54,396 nt of DNA from Prevotella sp. CAG:1320 (GTDB lineage: Bacteria; Bacteroidota; Bacteroidia; Bacteroidales; Bacteroidaceae). The position numbers and the translations under genes are program-made. Location: positions 29,420 to 83,815 of the forward strand of contig FR882138.1 of NCBI GenBank assembly GCA_000435635.1, written 5' to 3'. Below, piece after piece: positions 7,976 through 16,520 of this stretch. Each line of letters opens with the position of its first letter. Positions within the stretch are counted from its first letter, which is position 1. The notes beneath the pieces were generated by a model. The model ran no database searches. It was not told the DNA's origin and saw nothing but the letters and a program-made list of their open reading frames with translations.

Positions 7976-9520
7976 TCATGCCCGCTCCGCCCAGTCGCCC
8001 CTGTCCAGGTTGCGATAGCCTATGGCCTCAGCCAGGTGTTCTGCCTTTACCCGCTCGCTGCCAGCCAAATCGGCGATAGTGCGAGCCACTTTCAAGATGC
8101 GGGTATAAGCCCGGGCGGAGAGGGAGAGGCGTTCCATGGCCAGGCGAAGCATCTCGATGCCCGCGTTGTCCGGCTCGGCGAACTGGTGTATCATGCGCTC
8201 GGTCATCTGCGCGTTGCAATGAACGCCCTTGAAGTCTTTGTATCGCTCCCGCTGGATTTCCCTGGCGGCCACTACCCTTTGGCGTATCTGGGCACTAGGC
8301 TCTCCCGGCGCGGCCTTGGAGATGTCCTTGAAGGGCACGGGCGTTATCTCCACCTGTATGTCGATGCGGTCCATCAAGGGGCCGCTGATCTTGTTCATGT
8401 ATTTCTGGATCTGGCCCGGGGTGCAGACGCAATGGTGCGTAGGGTCGCCATAGTAGCCGCAAGGACAGGGATTCATGCTGGCCACGAACATGAACGAACA
8501 AGGATACTCTATGGTGTACTTAGCGCGGCTGATGGTGATATGGCGGTCTTCGAGGGGCTGGCGCAACACCTCTAGCGTGCTCTTGTTAAACTCCGGCAAC
8601 TCATCGCAAAAGAGCACGCCATTGTGCGCCAGGGATATCTCCCCCGGTTGCGGCGTAGAGCCGCCTCCCACCAAGGCCACTTGCGAGATGGTGTGATGGG
8701 GGGCGCGGAAGGGGCGTTGCGCTATCAGCGAGACATTGCGTCCCAACTTGCCGGCAATGGAGTGTATCTGCGTGGTCTCCAGGCTCTCCGCCAACGAAAG
8801 CGGCGGCAATATGGTGGGCAACCGCTTCGCCATCATAGACTTGCCTGAGCCGGGAGGACCTATCATGGCAAGGTTGTGACCACCGGCGGCAGCCACCTCC
8901 AACGCCCTCTTCACGTTTTCCTGCCCCCTTACGTCGCTGAAGTCGATGTCATAATGAGCTTGGTTCTCGTAGAACTCCTTGCGGGTATCCACGAAAACAG
9001 GCTCGAAAGCCTTTTGCCCGTCAAGGAACTGTATCACGTCGGTCAGCGTCTCCATGCCATACACTTCCAGGTTGTTGACCACGGCGGCCTCCCTGGCGTT
9101 CTGCTTGGGCACGATAAGTCCCTTGAAGTGCTCAGCCCTTGCCCTGATGGCAATGGGCAAGGCTCCCTTGATGGGTTGCAGGGTGCCGTCCAGGCTCAAC
9201 TCTCCAACCATCATGTATTCGGGAAAAAGGTCACTGCTCATGTTGTTGTTGGCACCCAGCAAGCCGATGGCCAACGGCAAGTCGAAACCGCTGCCTTCCT
9301 TTCTGAGGTCGGCGGGAGCCATGTTGACCGTCACTTCCGCCACGGGAAAATGGAAGCCGCAATACTGCATGGCGGCGGCCACACGGTTGCGTCCTTCCTT
9401 GACGGCCTCGTCTCCCAAACCCGTAAGATGGAATTGTATACCCTTGGTGATGCTTACCTCCACGGTCACGGTGGTAACTTCCAGGCCGTTGACCGCGGCG
9501 CAAAATGTCTTAACAAGCAT
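7976..9520 (-). CDS. comM: YifB/ComM-family Mg-chelatase-like AAA ATPase
   Basis: 514 aa, the usual length. The N-terminal Lon-S5-like domain is seen in MLVKTFCAAVNGLEV and LTGLGDEAVKEGRNRV. The AAA core has Walker A GPPGSGKSMMAKRLP and Walker B-like FCDELPEF. The Cys-rich zinc-ribbon-like loop ASMNPCPCGYYGDPTHHCVC precedes the C-terminal lid domain. ComM is a hexameric branch-migration helicase in natural transformation; in Bacteroidales its role is inferred from the family. It is 39 bp downstream of the thioredoxin-like lipoprotein gene with no promoter between, so probably in one transcript. Confidence 0.92.
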   Translation of the reverse strand: MLVKTFCAAVNGLEVTTVTVEVSITKGIQFHLTGLGDEAVKEGRNRVAAAMQYCGFHFPVAEVTVNMAPADLRKEGSGFDLPLAIGLLGANNNMSSDLFPEYMMVGELSLDGTLQPIKGALPIAIRARAEHFKGLIVPKQNAREAAVVNNLEVYGMETLTDVIQFLDGQKAFEPVFVDTRKEFYENQAHYDIDFSDVRGQENVKRALEVAAAGGHNLAMIGPPGSGKSMMAKRLPTILPPLSLAESLETTQIHSIAGKLGRNVSLIAQRPFRAPHHTISQVALVGGGSTPQPGEISLAHNGVLFCDELPEFNKSTLEVLRQPLEDRHITISRAKYTIEYPCSFMFVASMNPCPCGYYGDPTHHCVCTPGQIQKYMNKISGPLMDRIDIQVEITPVPFKDISKAAPGEPSAQIRQRVVAAREIQRERYKDFKGVHCNAQMTERMIHQFAEPDNAGIEMLRLAMERLSLSARAYTRILKVARTIADLAGSERVKAEHLAEAIGYRNLDRGDWAERA

Positions 9521-9559
9521 AGATAATCCTTTCCTGTGGTTTTTTCATGGCGGAGACGC

Positions 9560-10561
9560 TCACAGGCTCTCCAGTTTCTTCTCCAGCTCCAGAAGCGACA
9601 AGCCAGTGGCCACGACCCGCCCGTTGCGCAATACGATATTGCCGGGGACAGAGGTCAAGCCCAACAGCTTGAGCGTCTTGTCGTCCAGCATCTCACCGCT
9701 GCAGATGACAGGCCAGTCGATGGTGTCGCTCGCCATGGTGCGCTTACAATCGGTGAGTCCAGGATCTACGCAGATGCTCAGCAACTTCATGTCGTTGCCC
9801 CCACGCTGTCTCCTGATGCGGCGCAGGTGGCGTTGCATGTTCTTGCTGTTATAATCCCAACTGGCCCAAGTGGAAATCACCAAGACGGGAGCCCGCAGCG
9901 AAGCCGAGGTAATGGTGTTTCCATAGACATCCTTGGCGGTAAAGTTGGGTAACGGCTTGCCCATGGCGGTATTCTTCGCGCCATTCACCTGGGCATGGAG
10001 CCTTATCAAGGCTCCGTTCTTGGGTTGCTTTTCCTCCAACAGGCCCAGCAGCTCCATGGCCTTGTCATAATCGGGCGTGGACGACATGGCAAAATACTTG
10101 CGCAAGAGAAACACGCTGACGGCTGACTCCGGATGGTCCTTGATGAACATCTCGGCCAGCCGCTTCTCCTCGGGAGGCGATACGCTGAGTATCATCTCCC
10201 GGAACTCATTCATCAACTTGTTTTCCTTGGAACCTTCCACTTTCAACTCCTTCAAGTGGGAAGCGTCCGCCTTTACGCTCACCGACTTACCCGGCTCGGC
10301 GAAGACTGGCTGCTCAGAGAAATTGGGAAACACCAGCATCAGCGTGGTGGACATCTCGCATGGTATCTCGTAAGTGAAACGCCCGCCTTCCACCTTGATG
10401 GTGTCAACGCCCGCTATGCTGCCATCATAGCTATATACGTATAACTCTCCCTGGTTGAAATGAAGAAATCTGCCATCCAACTTAAATTGCCCATTACCCG
10501 ACCCACAAGCGGTAAGTAATAAGCCAAATACAACTATAAGGGTGTAAGCAAATCTTCTCAT
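9560..10561 (-). CDS. DUF4369 / thioredoxin-like lipoprotein lacking the CxxC
   Basis: 333 aa. Lipoprotein signal MRRFAYTLIVVFGLLLTACGS. A DUF4369-like N-terminal domain (FKLDGRFLHFNQGELYVYSYDG) is followed by a thioredoxin/AhpC-like fold from about residue 205 (PNFTAKDVYGNTITSASLRA). The usual WCxxC active site is WASWDYNSKN: both cysteines are absent. The cis-Pro loop is kept (LTSVPGNIVL). It is probably an exported binding or structural protein rather than a redox enzyme. The start codon is only 7 nt from the 3' end of tRNA-Leu(UAA). Confidence 0.82.
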   Translation of the reverse strand: MRRFAYTLIVVFGLLLTACGSGNGQFKLDGRFLHFNQGELYVYSYDGSIAGVDTIKVEGGRFTYEIPCEMSTTLMLVFPNFSEQPVFAEPGKSVSVKADASHLKELKVEGSKENKLMNEFREMILSVSPPEEKRLAEMFIKDHPESAVSVFLLRKYFAMSSTPDYDKAMELLGLLEEKQPKNGALIRLHAQVNGAKNTAMGKPLPNFTAKDVYGNTITSASLRAPVLVISTWASWDYNSKNMQRHLRRIRRQRGGNDMKLLSICVDPGLTDCKRTMASDTIDWPVICSGEMLDDKTLKLLGLTSVPGNIVLRNGRVVATGLSLLELEKKLESL

Positions 10562-10568
10562 GGGTATG

Positions 10569-10654
10569 TGCCGCGAGCGGGACTCGAACCCGCACAGCCA
10601 TTACTGGCCAAGGGATTTTAAGTCCCTCGTGTCTACCAATTCCACCATTGCGGC
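10569..10654 (-). tRNA. tRNA-Leu (anticodon UAA)
   Basis: 86 nt with the long variable arm of class II tRNAs. Anticodon loop CTTAAAA, D arm GGTAGACACG, T loop TTCGAGT. The acceptor stem has one A-C mismatch at position 6-67. CCA is not encoded. The downstream gene begins 7 nt after the discriminator base. Confidence 0.95.
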
Positions 10655-10673
10655 CTGATAGTTGAATGGAAAG

Positions 10674-10746
<73 letters not shown>

Positions 10747-10788
10747 GTAAAAGACCGTTTAAAGACTGTCACTGGGTAAAACGTGGTG

Positions 10789-10820
10789 CAAAGATAAGCC
10801 TAATAATCGAGAACGCCAAG
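10789..10820 (-). promoter_or_regulatory. Promoter of the tRNA-Gly/tRNA-Leu transcript
   Basis: Perfect TATCTTTG box (10789-10796, minus strand) with CTTG (10817-10820) 20 nt upstream as a weak -33. It is 42 nt upstream of tRNA-Gly and is the only promoter I can see for the tRNAs and the two genes that follow. Confidence 0.6.
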
Positions 10821-10846
10821 GATTTCACAGATTTTAAGACTTCTCC

Positions 10847-11407
10847 CTAGTTTCCCACACTCACCACGGAGCCTATGCCCGCATAGCTTATCCTGTAACG
10901 AAAGAGGGAAATACCTGGGTCGCCTTCCGTGACAGCACCCGTCTCCAACGCGTATATCCTTCCGCAGTTGGTGCATTCCACAGACTGCCCGTTGCCCGTC
11001 CACCGCAGAGGATAGCGCAATCCGCCATGGTCGCACAGGCAATTGCTACACTGGCGGTCCCAGGCCACGAGGCCATTGAAGTTGGAAAGGCCTATGATAA
11101 TGCCATTGGCCGCGCCCAGGTCGCTATAGTCCGCGTAGTTCTCCTCTGCCGTGTTCAGGCGGATGTCTTCCGTCTTGTCCTGCCCGTCGTTCAAAGTGGA
11201 ATAGATATGCCAAACGCCTCCTATCTTGCTGGCACTTATCATGGTGTACATGCCAGGGCCATTAAGCGCGGTCTCGATGGAAGTGCCCGCGTGGTACTTG
11301 GTATTGAACACGAAGCGGCAGGCATAATCACTGGTGTAGAGATCCTCCGCCCCGCAACCGCAGAGCGAAAGCACCACCACCAAGGCCATGAGCAGTCTCG
11401 CCTTCAT
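10847..11407 (-). CDS. Small Cys-rich lipoprotein (Rieske-like cysteine loop)
   Basis: 186 aa with lipoprotein signal MKARLLMALVVVLSLCGCG. The C-terminal half has CSNCLCDHGGLRYPLRW and, about 13 residues on, CTNCGRIYALETG. The layout recalls a Rieske fold (CxH plus CxxH loops) in which metal-site histidines are replaced, so a zinc-ribbon-like site or a degenerate Rieske domain are both possible. The ATG overlaps the end of argH by 4 nt. Function unknown. Confidence 0.65.
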   Translation of the reverse strand: MKARLLMALVVVLSLCGCGAEDLYTSDYACRFVFNTKYHAGTSIETALNGPGMYTMISASKIGGVWHIYSTLNDGQDKTEDIRLNTAEENYADYSDLGAANGIIIGLSNFNGLVAWDRQCSNCLCDHGGLRYPLRWTGNGQSVECTNCGRIYALETGAVTEGDPGISLFRYRISYAGIGSVVSVGN

Positions 11408-12741
11408 CCCAACAAGGCTTTTTCGGCCCGCTCCACCCGCTCGAAATGAAACTCCGCCAAGGTGCGCTCCATCAGGGCCACTATCTGGTCATTGCACAAA
11501 TTGCCTATGCTGCCCTCATGAGTGTGGTGTATCTCCTTGCGGGGCTTGAACTCCCCGGCCTCTATCTCCAGGCCCACTTTCTTGTAAGCGTCCCTGAAAG
11601 GCATGCCATGGGCGGCAAGGTCGTTCACCTCCTCCACGGAGAACATGGGGTCATAGATAGGATTGTCGAGGATATGCTCGTTCACCTCCATCTTGTTGAC
11701 AATATAGGCGGCCATGGACAGGCAGTCTTTCAACTCCCCGAAAGCGGGCAAGAACACTTCCTTGATAATCTGCAGGTCACGGAAATAGCCCACGGGCAGG
11801 TTGTTCATGATGAGCGTCACCTGCTGGGGAAGCGCCTGCAGCTTGTTGCTCTTGGCGCGTATCAGCTCAAACACGTCTGGGTTCTTCTTGTGGGGCATGA
11901 TGCTCGAGCCCGTGGTGCACTCCTTGGGCAACTTCACGAAACCGAAGTTCTGGCTGTTGAAGAGACAGGCATCGAAGGCCAGCTTGGCCAATGTGCCCGC
12001 CACGGAAGCCAAGGCGAAAGATACGTTGCGCTCCATTTTCCCTCTTCCCATTTGGGCATAGACCACATTGTAGTCCATGGAATCGAAGCCCAACAATTGG
12101 GTGGTCATGGTCCTGTTTAAAGGGAAACTGCTGCCATAGCCCGCCGCGCTGCCCAAGGGATTGCGGTTGGTCATGCGATAAGCCGCCTGCAGAAAGAGCA
12201 TGTCATCTGCCAGGCTTTCGGCGTAGGCGCCAAACCACAGGCCAAAAGAGCTGGGCATGGCCACCTGCAAATGGGTGTAACCCGGCATCAAGACCTGCTT
12301 GTATCGCTCGCTCTTCTGTATCAGCTCGTCGAAAAGCACCTTCACCGCCTCTACCACCAAGCGCAGCTCATGGCGGGTAAAGAGCTTCAGGTCTACCAGC
12401 ACCTGGTCGTTCCTGGAACGGCCTGAGTGTATCTTCTTGCCCATGTCGCCCAGCTTCTCCGTGAGCATCAGCTCCACTTGGGAATGCACGTCTTCCACGC
12501 CATCCTCTATGCGGAACTCGCCACGCTCGCAGACACGATAGATGTTTCTCAGCTCCGCTAGTAAAGGCTCCAACTCCTCCTTGGCCAGCAAGCCGATGCT
12601 TTCCAGCATGGTGATATGGGCCATGGAGCCCAATACGTCATACTTCGCCAGGTACAGATCCATCTCGCGGTCCCTGCCCACGGTGAAACGCTCTATCTCT
12701 CGGTTTACCTCAAAGTTCTTTTCCCAAAGTTTACGTGCCAT
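11404..12741 (-). CDS. argH: Argininosuccinate lyase
   Basis: 445 aa. Splits argininosuccinate to arginine and fumarate, the last step of arginine synthesis. The fumarase-superfamily signature GSSIMPHKKNPD is present near residue 275, with HSGRSRNDQVLVDLKL near 104. It lies 11 nt downstream of an SRPBCC gene and overlaps the next lipoprotein gene by 4 nt, so it is part of the pyrE operon. Confidence 0.96.
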   Translation of the reverse strand: MARKLWEKNFEVNREIERFTVGRDREMDLYLAKYDVLGSMAHITMLESIGLLAKEELEPLLAELRNIYRVCERGEFRIEDGVEDVHSQVELMLTEKLGDMGKKIHSGRSRNDQVLVDLKLFTRHELRLVVEAVKVLFDELIQKSERYKQVLMPGYTHLQVAMPSSFGLWFGAYAESLADDMLFLQAAYRMTNRNPLGSAAGYGSSFPLNRTMTTQLLGFDSMDYNVVYAQMGRGKMERNVSFALASVAGTLAKLAFDACLFNSQNFGFVKLPKECTTGSSIMPHKKNPDVFELIRAKSNKLQALPQQVTLIMNNLPVGYFRDLQIIKEVFLPAFGELKDCLSMAAYIVNKMEVNEHILDNPIYDPMFSVEEVNDLAAHGMPFRDAYKKVGLEIEAGEFKPRKEIHHTHEGSIGNLCNDQIVALMERTLAEFHFERVERAEKALLG

Positions 12742-12752
12742 GTGTTTCCTGT

Positions 12753-13172
12753 TTAATCCTCATAGGGTATCATCGCCAGCGACTCGGCTATCTTCTCCAC
12801 GCCCTCCTTGAGAGGCTTTTCCACCATTCCTTTTATCATCATGGGGACATCGGCCTTGATGGTGAGCCTCATCTTGCAGGCTTCCTCGCCAACAGGCAGG
12901 AGCTGTATCCAGAGATTGAAACTCACGGGGCTTTCCACCGATTCCATCTTGATGGTCTTGGGTTCCTCTCGCTCTATGATGCGCAACTTTATCTCGCCCA
13001 CCATAGGTGCCTTGATGGCCAAGTTGTCGCTGTCAAAGCTCAAGTGCTCCACCTTGTCGGCGGGAATCTTGTCTTTTATCCTTTCCAGGTTGCTCAGGTC
13101 GCTCAGCGTCTTGTACACCGACTCTTGGCGGTGGGGAATCTGCTTCACGTCGCTTTCCACTTTCAATGACAT
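12753..13172 (-). CDS. SRPBCC-family protein
   Basis: 139 aa. The pattern of a START/Bet v1-like fold is visible: an early helix (VYKTLSDLSNLERIKDKIP), antiparallel strands, and a long C-terminal helix (KPLKEGVEKIAESLAMIPY). No catalytic residues can be named. It lies between pyrE (15 nt) and argH (11 nt). Common in Bacteroidales at this place; ligand unknown. Confidence 0.75.
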   Translation of the reverse strand: MSLKVESDVKQIPHRQESVYKTLSDLSNLERIKDKIPADKVEHLSFDSDNLAIKAPMVGEIKLRIIEREEPKTIKMESVESPVSFNLWIQLLPVGEEACKMRLTIKADVPMMIKGMVEKPLKEGVEKIAESLAMIPYED

Positions 13173-13187
13173 AGGCTTCCGACTAGA

Positions 13188-13820
13188 TTATTGGTTCCAG
13201 TGAGCGGGGTCTTTGCGCCACTCATGCAACAGTTCCACGTCTTTCTTGGCTATATAGCCCGTCTCCAAGGCCTCGGCTACCACGTGCTCGTAGTCGGTCA
13301 GCGTCACCAACTTGACATTGGCCTCGCTGAAAGCCTGCTCGGCCACGGGGAAACCATAAGTATAAGAAGCCACCATGCCCACTACTTCCGCGCCGGCGGC
13401 CCGCAAGGCCTCAACAGCTTTCAAGCTGCTGCCGCCCGTGGAAATGAGGTCTTCTATCACGACTACCTTGCTGCCAGCCTTGAGGTCGCCTTCTATCTGG
13501 TTGCCCATGCCATGGTCCTTGGCCTTGGAGCGCACGTAGACGAAAGGCAAGTTCAGCTCGTCTGCCACCAAGGCTCCTTGCGCGATGGCACCCGTAGCCA
13601 CGCCAGCCACTACCTCCGCCTCAGGGAAGTGTTCCAATACGGCATGCGCTAATTCCAACTTCACGTAACTACGCAAATCGGGGAAAGAAAGAGTCTTGCG
13701 ATTGTCGCAATAAAAAGGAGACTTCCAACCAGATGCCCATGTGAAAGGCGCGTTGGGTTGCAACTTGATGGCCTTGATGTCTAGCAGTCGCGACGCGAAT
13801 GCTTGCTTTGGATTTTTCAT
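13188..13820 (-). CDS. pyrE: Orotate phosphoribosyltransferase
   Basis: 210 aa. Transfers phosphoribosyl from PRPP to orotate in pyrimidine synthesis. The PRPP loop VVVIEDLISTGGSS is present, with the family N-terminus LNI/LDIKAIKLQPNAPFTWASGWKSP. First gene of a pyrE-SRPBCC-argH-lipoprotein operon behind a perfect consensus promoter. Confidence 0.96.
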   Translation of the reverse strand: MKNPKQAFASRLLDIKAIKLQPNAPFTWASGWKSPFYCDNRKTLSFPDLRSYVKLELAHAVLEHFPEAEVVAGVATGAIAQGALVADELNLPFVYVRSKAKDHGMGNQIEGDLKAGSKVVVIEDLISTGGSSLKAVEALRAAGAEVVGMVASYTYGFPVAEQAFSEANVKLVTLTDYEHVVAEALETGYIAKKDVELLHEWRKDPAHWNQ

Positions 13821-13860
13821 AAGCTATATAAATAATGTATACTCTAAAATTTCACGTCTG

Positions 13861-13891
13861 CAAAGATAGCGCAAATCGAAGACAATACAAA
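13861..13891 (-). promoter_or_regulatory. pyrE promoter
   Basis: Minus strand TTTG (13888-13891), 19 nt, TATCTTTG (13861-13868): a perfect match to the Bacteroidota consensus. The leader to the pyrE start is about 35 nt. Confidence 0.75.
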
Positions 13892-14017
13892 ATAAAAAGC
13901 TCGCTTTTTGTTTTTATTGTTGAGATGCCGCCTGTCTTCTCCCTGTAAGGGAAAAGTGTGCGAATCGAAGACAATATAAAGTAAAAGTCCTCCTTTATTT
14001 TTGTTGTTGGGATGCCG
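13871..14017. repeat. Imperfect tandem duplication of the uvrC 3' end
   Basis: The stretch beginning at 13871 recurs, with changes, at 13960. Both copies run from (g)CGAATCGAAGACAATA-like sequence to GATGCCGC, with an offset of 89 nt falling to 87. The right copy contains the last codons and stop of uvrC. The left copy is noncoding and contains the spacer and -33 of the pyrE promoter. Confidence 0.65.
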
Positions 14018-15857
14018 CGGCTATATCATTAGCATGATAAAATTGATATAAGACGTTGGCTTTCGCAGGCCCTAATACCTCTGTAAGTGTCTCTAAATCT
14101 GCTTCTTTGACACGTTTTATGCTCTTCAGCCGCTTGAGCAATGCCTCTTTGGCCTTGGGGCCTATGCCCTTGATGTCGTCCAGCTCAGAGTGTAACGCCC
14201 TTTTTGAGCGTTTGTCCCTATGGAAGGAGATGGCAAAGCGGTGTACCTCATCCTGTATCTGGCTGAGCACATGGAAGAGTTCGCTATCGGTCTTCATGCC
14301 AATCACCTTGGGCGGGAAGCCGTATAGCAGTTCGTTGGTGCGATGCTTGTCGTCTTTCGCCAGCCCGGCTATGGGAATACGCAGCCCTAATTCGTCCTCG
14401 ACAACTTCTCTTACTACCTCCATTTGGCCTTTTCCGCCATCGGTGATGATAAGGTCGGGCAGGGGAGTCTGCTCTTCAACCATGCGGGCGTAACGCCTTC
14501 TTACCACTTCTTGCATGGAAGCGTAATCGTCCGGTCCTACTACGGTCTTGATATTGTATTTGCGGTAGTCTTTCATGGAAGGCTTCATGGCCTTGAACAC
14601 CACGCAGCCTGCCACCGCGTCCGTACCCGATATGTTGCTGTTGTCGAAGCATTCTATTTGATAGGGCAACTTGGGGAGCTTGAGCTTGTCTTGCAACTCC
14701 TTCATCAAGCGTGTCTGTCTCTGTTCAGGATTCAGTTTTTCCGCCTGTTTTAGGCGGTCCACTTTATATTGTTTCCCGTTCATCTCGGATAGCTCCAGGA
14801 GGTGTCTCTTGTCGCCTCTTTGTGGAATGAAAAAGGTGGCATCTTTCATTTTCCAGTCCATCTCAAAGGGGACGATAATCTCTTTGGCCGTGCTGTGGAA
14901 GCGTTCCCTGATTTCCGGAATGGCCGTCAAGAGCAGTTCTTGGTCGCTCTCGTCCAGCTTGCGCTTGTATTCATAGGTGAAACTTTGGTTGATGGAGCCA
15001 TTCTTCACATGTATATAATTGATGTAGGCGTTTTTCTTGCTGTCATCATCAATGATGGTGAATACGTCCACGTCGGTGATGGTGTGGCTAACTACCTCGC
15101 TCTTGCTTACGAAATCATCCAGCAACAGATGCTTTTGCTTTAATTCCTCTGCTTGCTCAAAGCGTAATCGAGAGGCTTCCTCCATCATCATGTCATAGAG
15201 CAGCTTGCTCACCTCCCGTGTGTTGCCCTTGAGAATTTCCCTGGCTTGGCGGATATTCTCCATGTATTCCTCTTGACTTTGTTTCCCAATGCAGGGCGCG
15301 CCACAATTATGAATATGGTATTCCAGGCAAGGACGGTATTTCCCCGCGGTGATAGACTCTCCCGTGAGGGGGAATCTGCACGTGCGGGGCTTATAAAGCT
15401 TCTTGATAAGCTCAAGAATGGCTTTCATCGCACCCACGTGCGGGTATGGGCCGTAATAGGTGCCAAACTTGCGGTTGATGTGGCGTGTGCTGAAAATCCT
15501 AGGGAAAGGCTCATTGGTGACGCAGATGCTAGGGTATGTTTTCCCGTCTTTCAACAACACGTTGTAGCGAGGGTTGTATTTCTTGATGAGGCTGTTCTCT
15601 AATAATAGCGCGTCTTCCTCCGTATTCACCACGGTGTAAGATATGTCGTGGATGCGGGAAACCAACAGCTGCGTCTTATACCTATCTACCTCTTTGTGGA
15701 AATAGGAGGCCACCCGGCGTTTCAAAGACTTGGCCTTGCCCACATATATAATAATGTGTGCCTCGTCATAGAATTGGTAACTGCCGGGCTTCTCTGGCAT
15801 GTTGGCCACGATGTTCTTTAGCCTTGCCAGCCTATCTTGTTCTTTTTCGTGTTTCAC
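13995..15857 (-). CDS. uvrC: UvrABC excinuclease subunit C
   Basis: 620 aa. GIY-YIG nuclease domain at about 18-100 (KPGSYQFYDEAHIIIYVGKAKSL in two pieces of the motif), UVR-like segment near 205, RNase H-like endonuclease domain (CFDNSNISGTDAVAGCVVF), and C-terminal helix-hairpin-helix (DDIKGIGPKAKEALLKRL). Makes both incisions in nucleotide excision repair with UvrB. Third gene of mnmG-apt-uvrC. Confidence 0.97.
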   Translation of the reverse strand: MKHEKEQDRLARLKNIVANMPEKPGSYQFYDEAHIIIYVGKAKSLKRRVASYFHKEVDRYKTQLLVSRIHDISYTVVNTEEDALLLENSLIKKYNPRYNVLLKDGKTYPSICVTNEPFPRIFSTRHINRKFGTYYGPYPHVGAMKAILELIKKLYKPRTCRFPLTGESITAGKYRPCLEYHIHNCGAPCIGKQSQEEYMENIRQAREILKGNTREVSKLLYDMMMEEASRLRFEQAEELKQKHLLLDDFVSKSEVVSHTITDVDVFTIIDDDSKKNAYINYIHVKNGSINQSFTYEYKRKLDESDQELLLTAIPEIRERFHSTAKEIIVPFEMDWKMKDATFFIPQRGDKRHLLELSEMNGKQYKVDRLKQAEKLNPEQRQTRLMKELQDKLKLPKLPYQIECFDNSNISGTDAVAGCVVFKAMKPSMKDYRKYNIKTVVGPDDYASMQEVVRRRYARMVEEQTPLPDLIITDGGKGQMEVVREVVEDELGLRIPIAGLAKDDKHRTNELLYGFPPKVIGMKTDSELFHVLSQIQDEVHRFAISFHRDKRSKRALHSELDDIKGIGPKAKEALLKRLKSIKRVKEADLETLTEVLGPAKANVLYQFYHANDIAAASQQQK

Positions 15858-15915
15858 TTGCCAGAATGCCTATTCCTATTAGGGTTTTGAAGCGTTTCGT
15901 TTCACGTGGAACGTT

Positions 15916-16446
15916 TTACACTTGCAATAAGGAGGACACTTCCACGTCTTTGTCGAAGACATCCCTGCCATGCATATTCTCGTTGACCAACTCTATGATG
16001 AAGTTGCAATATATCTTCTTGGGATGGAAACGCTTTACCAGGTTGCAGGCAGCTTTCATGGTGCCGCCCGTGGCCAGCAAGTCGTCGTGCAACAAGATGA
16101 CATCATTTTCGCTGATGGCGTCTTTGTGGATTTCTATCGTGTCCATGCCGTATTCCTTGGCGTAACTTTCCTGCACGGTGTCGCAAGGCAACTTGCCGGG
16201 CTTCCTGCACAAGACAATGCCTGCGCCTAGGCGTACTGCCAAGGCGGAAGACATCACGAAGCCGCGCGACTCTATGCCTACAATCTTGGTGATGCCTTTG
16301 TCTTTGTAGATGTCGTAAAGGGCATCGCAAATCTCTTTCAAGGAATCGGGATTTTGGAATAGGGTGGTGACATCACGGAAGTTCACCCCCTTAATGGGCC
16401 AATCGTGTATGCAACGCAGATTGTCCAAAAGTAATTGCTTGTTCAT
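15916..16446 (-). CDS. apt: Adenine phosphoribosyltransferase
   Basis: 176 aa. Salvages adenine to AMP with PRPP. The PRPP loop VILLHDDLLATGGT is clear, and the family motif KIVGIESRGFVMSSALA is present. The start at 16446 follows a 74-nt gap from mnmG; uvrC begins 58 nt downstream. Confidence 0.96.
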   Translation of the reverse strand: MNKQLLLDNLRCIHDWPIKGVNFRDVTTLFQNPDSLKEICDALYDIYKDKGITKIVGIESRGFVMSSALAVRLGAGIVLCRKPGKLPCDTVQESYAKEYGMDTIEIHKDAISENDVILLHDDLLATGGTMKAACNLVKRFHPKKIYCNFIIELVNENMHGRDVFDKDVEVSSLLQV

Positions 16447-16520
16447 GTTGTTTTATTTTTGTATGATGTTCTTGTTTGATTTGGATGGCTGGCGATAGCC
16501 TTCAGTGCCAGCCTGCGGAA

